From a virus, in IMG/VR virus record IMGVR_UViG_3300043570_002836, positions 32,512 to 96,511 of that record: a stretch of 64,000 bases of DNA, one strand, 5' to 3'. The notes under the pieces were generated by a model. The model saw only the letters and a list, made by a program, of their open reading frames with translations, searched no databases and was not told the origin of the DNA. Positions 29,907 to 39,165 of this stretch are shown here, piece after piece (position 1 is the first letter of the stretch; each line of letters starts with the position of its first letter). Both the position numbers and the translations under genes were made by a program.

Positions 29907-32573
29907 TTAAAATCTGTTTTTTTTCTTACCACCAAACATTCTTAAATTTTGTTCGGCTAACGTACCCTTCTTTAATTCAAAGATTTCATTTCGGTTAAGG
30001 GGTTTATTAACTTGTTTTGGTTTTTCATCCTTAGATGGATGATAAATATCTTTTCGGTTTTGGATGTTATTGATTAAATCGTAATTTATTTTGGCGTTTT
30101 CTTGTTTTGGTTTAACATTTAATTTGAGAACATTGGTTAATAAATTTTCAATTTTATCCTTAACTATGTTGAATTCGGATAAATTTGACGAGTTAATTAC
30201 TTCAATTGTTATTTCTTTAAATTTTTCGGTAATTAACTCGGATAATGGTCCAAAATCTTTTTTTGTTTTACTAATTTTTGAATAATTACTTCTAATTTTT
30301 GACGACATATTAGTGTCAGGATGTTGTGTTAAACTATTTGGATGAATACGTCGATAAAACCCAATTTTTTTAGTGTGGGTTAATTTTACTTTATTTTTAT
30401 ATAATCGACCCATTAAATCGGAATCAGCCGCACATCTCCACCCCTCAAATCCATTCATATTTAAAAATAAGTTTTTATTAATACCGAATACACCTTCACC
30501 GTATGTGTTAGTTGTGGTGATGGTTTTATTAATTCCTTTAACGTCACCTTTAAAATCTAAATACATAGGTTTAATTAAGTCATGCGTACTTTTTTTGGCC
30601 ATGATATCTTGTATTAATTGTTCTGTCATAATATCGTCAGAATCAAAAAATAAAATATAATTAGATTTACTAATTTTAGTTAAACTATTTTTAATAATAT
30701 ATGGACCAACATTTTTTTCAAAGTATTGAAAACTTATTCGACTATCAAAACTATTATTTTTCACATATTCTAATGTTTTTTTACAACCATCAATTCCGAT
30801 GAAGATTTCACATTCAAGGTTTTTGATAGACTTAATTATGGATTGTAACGTTTCATCAAGGAATTCAACATTGTCGAATGTTGGTAATATAATTGTTATT
30901 TCTTTCTCTTCATTTTTAATATCGAATTCATTAACTATTTTATCAATAAACAACAAATCTTTATATACCAATATGTTTTCGTTATTTTTATCATTTCCGA
31001 TAACTATAACTTTATCACCATGTGACCATTTTTGTAAATTTTCCAAAATTACAACTGAAAAATCTTTTTTAGTTTTATCAACATTAAATAAAATTTTACT
31101 ACCTATTTTCTCTTTAAAGTTATTTTCTAAATACGTTAAATGGTGCATGTTCATTCGTGAAATTAAGTACTTATTCTCAACCATTTTTCTTGCAGGGTCA
31201 GAAAGAACCGAACTATAAATATGTCTACCGTATTTTCTATCATCTATCTTATATATTGATGGTACATAAAGTTTATCTTCTAAAAAATAGTATTTATCAC
31301 TTTTATAATATGTAATTATTGGTGAATATAATGTATCAATATTATTAAGTTTCATTAAATTCACCTCCTCTCTTAGTTGACGGTCATTATAACATTCATC
31401 ATTATCTAAAGTCATAATATATTCACAATTCACCGATTTACATTTTTCTAAACCCAAATTTCTTTTATCAATCATACCATCAATTTTATCGGTATATTCG
31501 GTTTCATAAATAACTAACTCATCAATATATCCGTAATTTTGTAATTCAAGTAATAATTGTTCATTTTCATATGAACCAATTTCACCCGAAAAACTTTTTT
31601 TCTGATGTATAACACAAACATAATCAACAACATTAATAATTGACTCAATTGATTTTTTTAACACATCAACATTATAAAATGAATTATATGATACACCAAC
31701 TTTAATATTATGTAGATTTCTTTCTTTAAACTTTGTTTTAATATTTTTACTTATATCGTACCATTTATTATCTTTTAATAAATTAGATAGTAATCTTTCT
31801 AAGTCGTTGTAATTTTCATACTCATGAATCAAATCACCAAAATAATTTTTTTTACTTTTTTCAGAAACTACACATTTATTGTTATTTAACAAATAAAATA
31901 ATCTTACTTGTTCTTGTATTGAGGTTTCATAAAAATGGAGGTTCAACACTATTTTTGAGTTTGAAATAACTTCATCTAAATTATTAGTGAAATCTTTAGG
32001 TAAAAAATTTATATTTGAGTTACTAATTTCATTACCTGAGACATCATAACTATCACCAATAACAACCAAATTAAATTTCGAATTTAATTTTTGTAATATC
32101 TCAAATCTTTTTTTGTTAACCGACCCATAAAATAAAATGTCATACTTTGGGTTTTTTTTATTTTCAAGAATATCTAAAGATTTGGAATATTTCATAGGCA
32201 TAAATTTTACTTTATTATAACCTATATTTTCTAAGAACCATTTGTTAGACATATCATAATCCCAAATTTCATCACATTCATCTAACCATTTTTTTAAATG
32301 AAGTGTTCTCTTCTTTATTACTGGTGATTTACTTTTGGGGTTAAACCAATTTGGATTGTAATTAAAAAGTTGTTCTAACTGATAGACAATTATTTTTTTA
32401 TTTGGGTAATTTTCTCTATAATAGTCAATATTTTTCCCCAAATTATACCCAAGAATAACTAAACAATTATTGTACTTAGAGTCATTAGAATATAAATCGA
32501 CTACCATTTTTTTTACATGTGAAAACGTTCCGTTATCATTGTCACGATTAATTACACATTTAATACTTTCCAT
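29907..32573 (-). CDS. Large multidomain glycosyltransferase
   Basis: An 888-residue protein with three parts. Residues ~1-290 resemble a GT-B-type domain in capsule and glycan enzymes (NCLVILGYNLGKNIDYYREN, then ILFYGSVNKKRFEIL). Residues ~295-540 look like a GT-A-type domain (KVGVSYNSFYNVDVLKKSIE, with a DNDE motif near residue 393). Residues ~555-780 are a classic GT2 domain (EITIILPTFDNVEFLDETL, then LFFDSDDIMTEQLI with a DSDD metal site). Such enzymes decorate cell-surface or virion glycans, or DNA bases. The gene is monocistronic by position. Target unknown. Confidence 0.85.
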   Translation of the reverse strand: MESIKCVINRDNDNGTFSHVKKMVVDLYSNDSKYNNCLVILGYNLGKNIDYYRENYPNKKIIVYQLEQLFNYNPNWFNPKSKSPVIKKRTLHLKKWLDECDEIWDYDMSNKWFLENIGYNKVKFMPMKYSKSLDILENKKNPKYDILFYGSVNKKRFEILQKLNSKFNLVVIGDSYDVSGNEISNSNINFLPKDFTNNLDEVISNSKIVLNLHFYETSIQEQVRLFYLLNNNKCVVSEKSKKNYFGDLIHEYENYNDLERLLSNLLKDNKWYDISKNIKTKFKERNLHNIKVGVSYNSFYNVDVLKKSIESIINVVDYVCVIHQKKSFSGEIGSYENEQLLLELQNYGYIDELVIYETEYTDKIDGMIDKRNLGLEKCKSVNCEYIMTLDNDECYNDRQLREEVNLMKLNNIDTLYSPIITYYKSDKYYFLEDKLYVPSIYKIDDRKYGRHIYSSVLSDPARKMVENKYLISRMNMHHLTYLENNFKEKIGSKILFNVDKTKKDFSVVILENLQKWSHGDKVIVIGNDKNNENILVYKDLLFIDKIVNEFDIKNEEKEITIILPTFDNVEFLDETLQSIIKSIKNLECEIFIGIDGCKKTLEYVKNNSFDSRISFQYFEKNVGPYIIKNSLTKISKSNYILFFDSDDIMTEQLIQDIMAKKSTHDLIKPMYLDFKGDVKGINKTITTTNTYGEGVFGINKNLFLNMNGFEGWRCAADSDLMGRLYKNKVKLTHTKKIGFYRRIHPNSLTQHPDTNMSSKIRSNYSKISKTKKDFGPLSELITEKFKEITIEVINSSNLSEFNIVKDKIENLLTNVLKLNVKPKQENAKINYDLINNIQNRKDIYHPSKDEKPKQVNKPLNRNEIFELKKGTLAEQNLRMFGGKKKNRF

Positions 32574-32750
32574 AAAAATTTAAAATTTATAACAATATCT
32601 GTCTTTCAATCGTTTAACTTTGTTGTAATACTCTGTTTTATCTACTATATTCATACTTAATAAATATAAACTAATAAAAATTATAATGTATTTTATAATA
32701 TTAGTTTTTTAACTTGAATGTTTTTTAATTTTTGTATAAATTTAGTCATA

Positions 32751-33239
32751 ATGGAAAAGGTATTAGTGTTAAATTCAGATTATACCCCAATTAATGTTAC
32801 GTCATTAATAAGGGGTTTTATATTGGTGGATAAGGGTAAAGCTGAGGTTTTAAAGTCAGGTAACAACCCTATTATGTCAGATGATAAAGAATATATCCGA
32901 CCGTTAATTATAAGATTATTAAGTTATGTTAGATATCGTGTTAAATCATTGAAGATTAATAGACAACGAATCTTTAAACGTGACGAATTTAAATGTGCTT
33001 ATTGTAATTCATCTAAGAATTTAACTATCGACCATATCAGACCTAAATCAAGGGGTGGTGATAATACATGGTTGAACTTAATTACGTGTTGTAAAAACTG
33101 TAACCGAATCAAGGATAATAAAACTCCTGAAGAGGCTAATATGAAATTACTTAGAAGACCATTTGAACCATCAATATTCTCCGAGGTGATTAACCCAACT
33201 ATATCTCAAATTTGGGATGAATTTAAACAAACGTACTAA
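32751..33239 (+). CDS. HNH endonuclease
   Basis: A 162-residue HNH nuclease of the type common in Bacteroidota. The core has CAYC (about 84-87), IDHIRPKSRGGDNTWLNLI with the catalytic His, and CCKNCN, forming a zinc-bound beta-beta-alpha-metal fold. The N-terminus (MEKVLVLNSDYTPINVTSLI) is the conserved leader of this family, so the start at 32751 is chosen over one 11 codons earlier, which would overlap a TAAATTTA promoter-like box. It is followed by a terminator and not embedded in another gene, so it is a free-standing gene rather than an intron homing nuclease. Confidence 0.88.
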   Translation: MEKVLVLNSDYTPINVTSLIRGFILVDKGKAEVLKSGNNPIMSDDKEYIRPLIIRLLSYVRYRVKSLKINRQRIFKRDEFKCAYCNSSKNLTIDHIRPKSRGGDNTWLNLITCCKNCNRIKDNKTPEEANMKLLRRPFEPSIFSEVINPTISQIWDEFKQTY

Positions 33240-33242
33240 AAG

Positions 33243-33270
33243 CAAAAAGGTGTCTCACGACACCTTTTCA
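33243..33270 (+). terminator. Terminator of the HNH gene
   Basis: AAAAGGTGTC and GACACCTTTT pair perfectly around a four-base loop. It is symmetric and may work in both directions. Confidence 0.75.
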
Positions 33271-33328
33271 CCAGATTTGCTCTCCTTTCTTTAAAATGTT
33301 AAGCCTTTTAGACAAATCTAAAAGATTG

Positions 33329-35098
33329 TTATGATACCAAACTTTTTATTTTATCAATACCTGTGGTTGCTAATCCTTTAACTTTACTACCAACGTTTGA
33401 TGTATTTGTACTTAAAGCGTTTGATTTTATCTTTTGAGTAACATCACCTAATTTACCTGTTAAACTTTGTAATTTAGGACAAATGTAGTCACTAATTTTA
33501 TGTTCGATAGTTTGTCCAAATGTACTTTGTTCGGCCATCTCAACCATAGCATTTCTTAATATGTCATATCCAGGACCTGTTAATCCTTGTTCGTTTTTAA
33601 TTTTATTAATAGCACCTTCGGCAATATCTTTTGCTAACATTTTACTAACAAAACTACAATTAGTTAAATTATGTAATTCTGTTAATGGTAAGTTACCCAC
33701 CGCAACTATTACAATGTTCCCTAACCAACTATTTGGGTCGAAACCAAACTTAGTTACCAACCATTTAGCAATATGTTCTTTAAAGTACTGAAATATACCT
33801 GTAGAGGCGTTTCCGAATAATCCACCTAATAAATCAAAGAAACTTTCCTTAATCAAATCTTTATTAAATTCTTGAGAATGTAAATAAGCGGTTTCAGTGA
33901 TTACTAAGTCAAAAAACTTTTTAACGTCTTTTTTACTTTTAGGGTTAATGTTTTCAGTTAATAACTTGTAACGATTAACGATAATTGTACTTTCAGATAA
34001 TAATCTATTTTGTTTTTTTACTGAGGTTTTAATCAAATTTTCTTTGATTATTTTTTTCATATCCATAGATTCATTTGTTTGTCTTGATTTATTTCTCATG
34101 AATTCATAAAGACCATACTTACTTGAATCTTGTAATAAATTATCTAATTCATCTTGAACACCAAAAGCCCCTGAATTAAATTTGGTGTTTTGTTCATAAC
34201 AACCAAATACCATTTTCTTTAACGCCATTAATGTTGCGTCATCAATTTTAGTATTACTATCTTTCATGTTGTAAAGTGCTTTAATCGACGTTCTACAATT
34301 ACTTTTAGTATACTGTTTAGTGTTTGCTAATTTTAACAATTCTTTAGGGTCCGTGACAATTTTTACTGATTCGGTATCGCCACTATTTGCGTCTTTATAG
34401 GCCTCTTTTTGTTTTTGAGTCATTTGATAAACAATAGTTGGACTACCCATGTCAACTAATTGTTTGTAATATTCCTTGTATTTACCCGCCATTAAGTCTC
34501 TAATATCAATGTGGTCATCATGTTCGGGTTGAGGGACTTCAGGTTCTTCTAAAGTATATCCTGCTAGATTTAACGCGGTTTCAATTGGTGTTTGTTGTTC
34601 AATTTTAGTATTAACCGTATTAATTTTTTGATATATGAATCTTTCACCAGGATTAAAGATTTTGGATAATGTACTTAAATCAACTTTTTTATATTCACGA
34701 CCTTGTTTAAATTCACTTGGTTCGTCTTTAATATAATCTTTATTATTCCCAATAAAGTCGGTAATAAATGCGTCTTGTTTACCTTTAGGACTTTTAGGGT
34801 CTACTGTTGTATCACAAGCCCATGTAAATTCTTTTTGAGTTTTTCGATTAACACCTTTTCCTGTGGTCTTACCGATTTCCATCTCATAAAGCCAAACATC
34901 ATCACCTTTACTATTTTTACCCGTTACAACTAATTTGTCAGCTTTTGTTGTTTTAGGTTGGGTACCAATATCAATGGTAAACCAAGGGAGTTTTTCTTTT
35001 GTGAAACACCCTTGATTTATCGCCTCTTGAATAGTTAACGGTTTATTTTCTGTATCTTGTTCGTTAATGTTTTTTCTTCCCATTTTGTTTTTTAACAT
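33329..35098 (-). CDS. Large hypothetical protein with internal tag-like helices
   Basis: A 589-residue protein with no named family. Residues ~345-385 hold two tag-like amphipathic stretches (MKKIIKENLIKTSVKKQNRLL then S-E, and VNRYKLLTEN) that resemble the N-terminal tags of other proteins, so the protein may be a fusion of an N-terminal module and a tag-plus-C-terminal module, possibly split by a protease. The C-terminal half has several hydrophobic helices (LGNIVIVAVGNLPL). It lies 20 bases after the annexin-like protein gene and is probably co-transcribed. Inferred virion protein. Confidence 0.6.
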   Translation of the reverse strand: MLKNKMGRKNINEQDTENKPLTIQEAINQGCFTKEKLPWFTIDIGTQPKTTKADKLVVTGKNSKGDDVWLYEMEIGKTTGKGVNRKTQKEFTWACDTTVDPKSPKGKQDAFITDFIGNNKDYIKDEPSEFKQGREYKKVDLSTLSKIFNPGERFIYQKINTVNTKIEQQTPIETALNLAGYTLEEPEVPQPEHDDHIDIRDLMAGKYKEYYKQLVDMGSPTIVYQMTQKQKEAYKDANSGDTESVKIVTDPKELLKLANTKQYTKSNCRTSIKALYNMKDSNTKIDDATLMALKKMVFGCYEQNTKFNSGAFGVQDELDNLLQDSSKYGLYEFMRNKSRQTNESMDMKKIIKENLIKTSVKKQNRLLSESTIIVNRYKLLTENINPKSKKDVKKFFDLVITETAYLHSQEFNKDLIKESFFDLLGGLFGNASTGIFQYFKEHIAKWLVTKFGFDPNSWLGNIVIVAVGNLPLTELHNLTNCSFVSKMLAKDIAEGAINKIKNEQGLTGPGYDILRNAMVEMAEQSTFGQTIEHKISDYICPKLQSLTGKLGDVTQKIKSNALSTNTSNVGSKVKGLATTGIDKIKSLVS

Positions 35099-35117
35099 TA
35101 CTGTTTTTTATTTTGTC

Positions 35118-36896
35118 TTAAGCACTTGGGTCAAGAGGTTTTAATTCATCAGGGGCTGGTGCGACTAAATTGTTGTTACCACCTGTAGTACCACCTGAGT
35201 TACCTTGTTTAGCCTTAAACTCGGCCATGATTTTATCGTAAAGTTCTTGAGTTAATGACCCGTCAGTTGAACCATTGTCTTTTAATGCTTTCTCAGTTTC
35301 AGGACCAAATATTCGGTCAATTTTAATACCAAGTGCTGATTGGATTTCACCAATTTTATAACCTTTACAACCTTTTTTAATTGGGAATGAACCACATTCT
35401 GGTAAATTTTTAATTGTTGATGTTGATGTTGATGTTGATGTTGATGTACTTGGTTTAATATCAGTTTCACCTGCAATAGGGAAATCAATTTGTTCCATCA
35501 TGTTTCTACGTGATTCAACTAATACTGTATCACCTCTTAATGAACAAGACCATTTTTTACCGATAAATTTCGCTCCTTCAGCATCCCAAATTTCACCATC
35601 AGAATAAAATCTATAATTTTTCTTATTTAATCCGTTTAAGTTAATAAAATATGTGTAACCCATATTATCGGTTAACGCACTTGAACTTGGGAATTTAGTT
35701 TTTAAACAAGGGTACTTTTTCAACCATACAGGCCAAGCAGCAACTTTTTTACCATCTTCCCATCCTTCAGAATCTTCGTCAACATCATTGTCATCAATAA
35801 TTTTAACACCAGTATCGTCAAAAACTTCATGTATTTTATTTCTTCTGATGTATGCCTCATATAATGATTCATTCATTTCGACTTCAGATGATTGACCACC
35901 ACCTATCTGTGCTACAGGTCTACCACTAACACACGCCAATGTTGCATTAGTATCTTTAGGTTGATTATTGCTGGATGTTGTAGTAATTCTTTGACCTTCA
36001 GCATAAAATCTGTATTGTTTTTGATAAATTGTACCATCAGTTTTTTTACGTCGTTTACCATTAATAACAACATATGTATATCCTTCAGGGTCAGCTCTAA
36101 CACCATCAGGTGTTACAGTTCCTTTACTTTGGTAAAGACAAGGGAAATGTTCTTGATAATATTTTCTACTTTTAGATTCCGCAGGAATTAATTTAATACC
36201 ACCACCTGACCATTTACTAACCGCTCTTTTAAATGCGGTTATTACAGGAGCTAACTCACCTTCAGATAAATCTTCAGCTAAATCATCCGCAAAATCAGCA
36301 CCTTGATATTCATATATAACACCACATAAATCGGCAACATTTGCGTTTTTCAGTTTAGAAGCTGCTAGATTAACTTTATCCTCATCAGTTCCCCATCCTA
36401 TTATCCCTGTGTAAAATAATTCGGCAATTTCTAAATGAGCTGATTTATCTAAAGCCGCCTCTTGCATAAGACTGTCTTCTTTACCGTATTTCTCAACAGT
36501 TGAACAAGCCTCCATAGTTTTTCTTAAAACTTCTTCATTATCGGCATTTCTATAGGCCGAATATAAAAATATACCAGTTAATGCTATGACAGGAAGTGCG
36601 ACCGCAGCACCAACAGGTGTCATTAATGCGGCTCCAAGTGCTGCAGGGGTTGATATAGCGGATAGAGCCCCCGTTCCTGCTGCGGCACCACTTGCGGCTG
36701 CACCTGCGAATGCCGCACCTGCAGTACCCGCAACCATCCCACCTGTACCTACAACTGCGTCTTCGGCATCACTTTCTTTAATTAACGGTAACTTAATCGT
36801 ATCTTGATTCTCAGTTAACGTTTTATTAGAATCATATTTCATTAACAATAATGCTCTTGAGACAACATCGTTAGGGTTAAAATTTTCTTTACTCAT
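35118..36896 (-). CDS. Large putative virion protein with annexin-like repeat and peptidoglycan-binding domain
   Basis: A 592-residue protein. Residues ~47-113 are a long Ala/Gly-rich hydrophobic region that could insert in membranes. Residues ~155-226 look like one annexin repeat, including IIGWGTDEDKVNL (165-177) and DLAEDLSEGEL. Two similar modules follow (PCLYQSKGTVTPDGV...YVVINGKRRKK...YRFYAEG and PCLKTKFPSSSALTDN...YFINLNG...YRFYSDG). A Ser-Thr repeat leads to a C-terminal PG-binding-1-like domain (IGEIQSALGIKIDRIFGPET). The start is followed by SRALLLMKYDSNKTLTEN. A TATTTATAAT element lies about 15 bases upstream. Possibly a virion protein that contacts membrane and wall during entry. 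Confidence 0.65.
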   Translation of the reverse strand: MSKENFNPNDVVSRALLLMKYDSNKTLTENQDTIKLPLIKESDAEDAVVGTGGMVAGTAGAAFAGAAASGAAAGTGALSAISTPAALGAALMTPVGAAVALPVIALTGIFLYSAYRNADNEEVLRKTMEACSTVEKYGKEDSLMQEAALDKSAHLEIAELFYTGIIGWGTDEDKVNLAASKLKNANVADLCGVIYEYQGADFADDLAEDLSEGELAPVITAFKRAVSKWSGGGIKLIPAESKSRKYYQEHFPCLYQSKGTVTPDGVRADPEGYTYVVINGKRRKKTDGTIYQKQYRFYAEGQRITTTSSNNQPKDTNATLACVSGRPVAQIGGGQSSEVEMNESLYEAYIRRNKIHEVFDDTGVKIIDDNDVDEDSEGWEDGKKVAAWPVWLKKYPCLKTKFPSSSALTDNMGYTYFINLNGLNKKNYRFYSDGEIWDAEGAKFIGKKWSCSLRGDTVLVESRRNMMEQIDFPIAGETDIKPSTSTSTSTSTSTIKNLPECGSFPIKKGCKGYKIGEIQSALGIKIDRIFGPETEKALKDNGSTDGSLTQELYDKIMAEFKAKQGNSGGTTGGNNNLVAPAPDELKPLDPSA

Positions 36897-36943
36897 TTGT
36901 TTAATTTTTATTATAAATATTTGTTTATTTTAAAAAATGTAAA

Positions 36944-37192
36944 TTATAACAGAGTATTTGCTTTTCCTCTGTTTATTTTTACGATATCGGCCCATTTAAC
37001 TAACGCGATTTGATTAGCGGGACCTCTTGTTACTCCTGACTCCCATTTAGTAACTGTTGGATATGGTGGTTTTACACCGTCACCACCCGAAGCGGCACCA
37101 CCAGCATCATCTTGTTCAATTAAATCCGAATAACCATCAATATCTATGACTTTATTCATTATACTAATAATGTCGTCTATATTTGTTCCCAT
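36944..37192 (-). CDS. Small hypothetical protein
   Basis: An 82-residue protein with a helical acidic N-terminus (NIDDIISIMNKVIDIDG), a Gly/Ala-rich hinge and a C-terminus with YPTVTKWESGVTRGPANQ. TATTTAT lies only about 4 bases before the start codon, so its mRNA would be almost leaderless if this is the promoter. No family recognised. Confidence 0.55.
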   Translation of the reverse strand: MGTNIDDIISIMNKVIDIDGYSDLIEQDDAGGAASGGDGVKPPYPTVTKWESGVTRGPANQIALVKWADIVKINRGKANTLL

Positions 37193-37216
37193 AATGATAA
37201 ATACTCATTTAAATAA

Positions 37217-37247
37217 AAAACCCCCAATTATATGGGGGCCTTTTTAA
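37217..37247 (-). terminator. Terminator upstream of the 82-residue gene's neighbour
   Basis: AACCCCC and GGGGG pair around AATTATAT, flanked by T-rich and A-rich runs; it can work in either direction. Confidence 0.7.
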
Positions 37248-37561
37248 AAAAAGTCAGATGGGGGTAAGTTTTTAGGATTGATTAAGTAGTATTCATTTAA
37301 AAATGATATTACCTCATCCTCTAATTCTTCATCATCGTACATATCGTCAAAATCGTCATAATCAATTTCGTCTTCATCTATTAAATTTTCAAATTCATCA
37401 ATTTTATTTAACAAAACATCGTAACCGAAGTTTTTAATTTCATTGAATTCAATTTGACTTGTTCTTATTTCATCATCACTATCAAGTAAAGTTCTAAATG
37501 TAACGTCTAATGTTTGTGATGATTCGTTTATGTAAAAAGAGACTAATTCTTTTATTTCCAT
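37244..37561 (-). CDS. Hypothetical acidic protein
   Basis: A 105-residue, strongly acidic protein (DEDEIDYDDFDDMYDDEELEDE, read in two segments near residues 60-85). It follows the 145-residue acidic gene by one base. No family recognised. Acidic, DNA-mimic-like composition is notable but not diagnostic. Confidence 0.55.
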   Translation of the reverse strand: MEIKELVSFYINESSQTLDVTFRTLLDSDDEIRTSQIEFNEIKNFGYDVLLNKIDEFENLIDEDEIDYDDFDDMYDDEELEDEVISFLNEYYLINPKNLPPSDFF

Positions 37562-37562
37562 T

Positions 37563-38000
37563 TTAGTATTTGTTGAATCTATTGAACATATCTAAAGATT
37601 TATTTAGTTGTTCTTGTAATGAAAAGATTTCAATGTCATCCATATCATCAAAAATATCGTCATCTTCAAAGTCTACTGTTCCGTTCTCTAAATCATCAGG
37701 ACCATCACCTATTGTGTCAAGTTCCATCTCATCAATTAAATCTTCAGTGGTTTCACCTGAGAATAATCCCGTGTTTTTTCCATCATGTTTCATTTCATTG
37801 ATACCAGTATTTCTGTATGTACCAACCTCACCTCTATTATTAACGGTAATTCCATTTTTGTCATTCGCTAAATCTTGGACATATAATGGTTGTTCGTTAG
37901 TATTTGCGTATTGGGTAACATATCCGTCATAAATTTCTTTATGTTGGTCAAGGATGTTAGTTCTTTCCTCGTTAGTCATTTTAAAAAAATAAGCGTTCAT
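37563..38000 (-). CDS. Hypothetical acidic protein with phage-common N-terminal motif
   Basis: A 145-residue acidic protein. After a short leader it reads MTNEERTNILDQHKEIYDG, an amphipathic helix of a kind often found at the start of phage virion proteins. The C-terminus ends in a helix (LQEQLNKSLDMFNRFNKY). TATTTATAAAT lies about 13 bases upstream of the first ATG, which favours that start. No domain recognised. Confidence 0.55.
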   Translation of the reverse strand: MNAYFFKMTNEERTNILDQHKEIYDGYVTQYANTNEQPLYVQDLANDKNGITVNNRGEVGTYRNTGINEMKHDGKNTGLFSGETTEDLIDEMELDTIGDGPDDLENGTVDFEDDDIFDDMDDIEIFSLQEQLNKSLDMFNRFNKY

Positions 38001-38058
38001 AATTTTTTTTATTTATAAATATGTTGATTAACGGCAATATTAAAATTATCATTAGATT

Positions 38059-38349
38059 ATGAAAATTGATATTGATGAATACGCAGAAAATGCGGTGTTG
38101 TTAACAGGTCTCGAAGAGGCTATAATAGGGATTGTTGAGGAGTTTGGGAATGGACCAAGAATATTATATTCTAAGTCAAAAATCATTAATATTCTTTGTG
38201 AAAGAGATTTAATGACTGAAAGTGAAGCTGAAGAATTTTATGATTACAATATTATTGGTCTTCATGCTGGTGAACAAAACGCGGTATTTTTAGATTTACC
38301 AATTAAACCCATCAAAACTAATGATGGGTGGGATTATGAATTAGAATGA
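38059..38349 (+). CDS. Conserved phage hypothetical protein
   Basis: A 96-residue protein matching a widespread phage family of unknown function: VLLTGLEEAIIGIVEEFGNG, then ILYSKSKIINILCERD, then SEAEEFYDYNIIGLHAGEQN and AVFLDLP. The conserved Y-x-x-x-K-I-I-x-I-L and E-F-x-x-x-N-x-x-G-x-x-x-G pattern is intact. It overlaps the end of the convergent 257-residue gene by 9 bases. Confidence 0.75.
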   Translation: MKIDIDEYAENAVLLTGLEEAIIGIVEEFGNGPRILYSKSKIINILCERDLMTESEAEEFYDYNIIGLHAGEQNAVFLDLPIKPIKTNDGWDYELE

Positions 38350-39114
38350 TTGAAGATATATTTGAAAGACTTTACTAGCTAAAGTTTTAATATGTTTATT
38401 AACTAATTGTAATACTTTATCTTGATTTTCATCTTTATCATCCTCATCGTCATTATCGTACACACTTGAGTTGATATCATATTTATCATTAACTAATTCC
38501 ATAGTAACCATAATCATAATAGTCCTAACATTATCAGCTTCGTCTAATAGTTCCTGAAATTTTTCCTCGTTATTCATAACTTGGTCACCATAATGTCTAT
38601 CAATATATTCTCTACCCATATACAAAAACGGTGCTGATTGGAACATATTAACAAGTGACACTTCTCTAAGGAGTTTTAAAAATCTAACCAAATCCACAAA
38701 ATAATTTTTACCATTAATTTTAAAATATTTAATGACATCGGCATTTCTAATAAACGTGTCCATATCATTATTTTCGGTAATTTTATTTCTACCCTGACAA
38801 TGTGCTTTTTGTGAAAAACCTTTTGGGTTTTTACAATCTATACTCTTTTTATATTTTTTAGACCATTTCTCTTCAATAGGTTTTTCTTCTCTACCACCAA
38901 AATCCCATGCGTCAGTTTCAGATATTAAATTTAATTGACTGATTTTTTCCCCAACATTATCTTTATCACCGTCATCCCAAACAACTGAATAATCGTCAGA
39001 ACCAAAAACATTATATACCGATTTAACTGTACCCCAAGTATTTGGTGTAAGAGATTCACCATCCATATATAATAATCTAACTCTATCTCCTGGTTTTAAT
39101 TTTGGGTTTAACAT
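38341..39114 (-). CDS. Hypothetical protein with N-terminal SH3-like and SIDCxxPKGFSQKAHC motif
   Basis: A 257-residue protein. Residues ~5-60 look like a small SH3/KOW-type beta domain (KPGDRVRLLYMDGESLTPNT, then YSVVWDDGDKD). Residues ~87-110 carry KKSIDCKNPKGFSQKAHCQG, a short Cys-containing motif recurrent in phage virion proteins. The rest is helical and acidic. A TATTTATTG element lies upstream of the start. Function unknown, probably structural. Confidence 0.6.
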   Translation of the reverse strand: MLNPKLKPGDRVRLLYMDGESLTPNTWGTVKSVYNVFGSDDYSVVWDDGDKDNVGEKISQLNLISETDAWDFGGREEKPIEEKWSKKYKKSIDCKNPKGFSQKAHCQGRNKITENNDMDTFIRNADVIKYFKINGKNYFVDLVRFLKLLREVSLVNMFQSAPFLYMGREYIDRHYGDQVMNNEEKFQELLDEADNVRTIMIMVTMELVNDKYDINSSVYDNDDEDDKDENQDKVLQLVNKHIKTLASKVFQIYLQSF

Positions 39115-39165
39115 AATTTCAAAATATTTATAACAATAAATATGCGTGATATATTTATATTGTAT

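Noticed and set aside
32579-32654. 24-codon frame upstream of the glycosyltransferase
   Set aside because: Too short and without a marker; the minus-strand ATG could be chance in AT-rich DNA.
35420-35455. GATGTT trinucleotide-type repeat as a CRISPR or regulatory repeat
   Set aside because: It encodes a Ser-Thr linker in the annexin-like protein; no spacers or cas genes.
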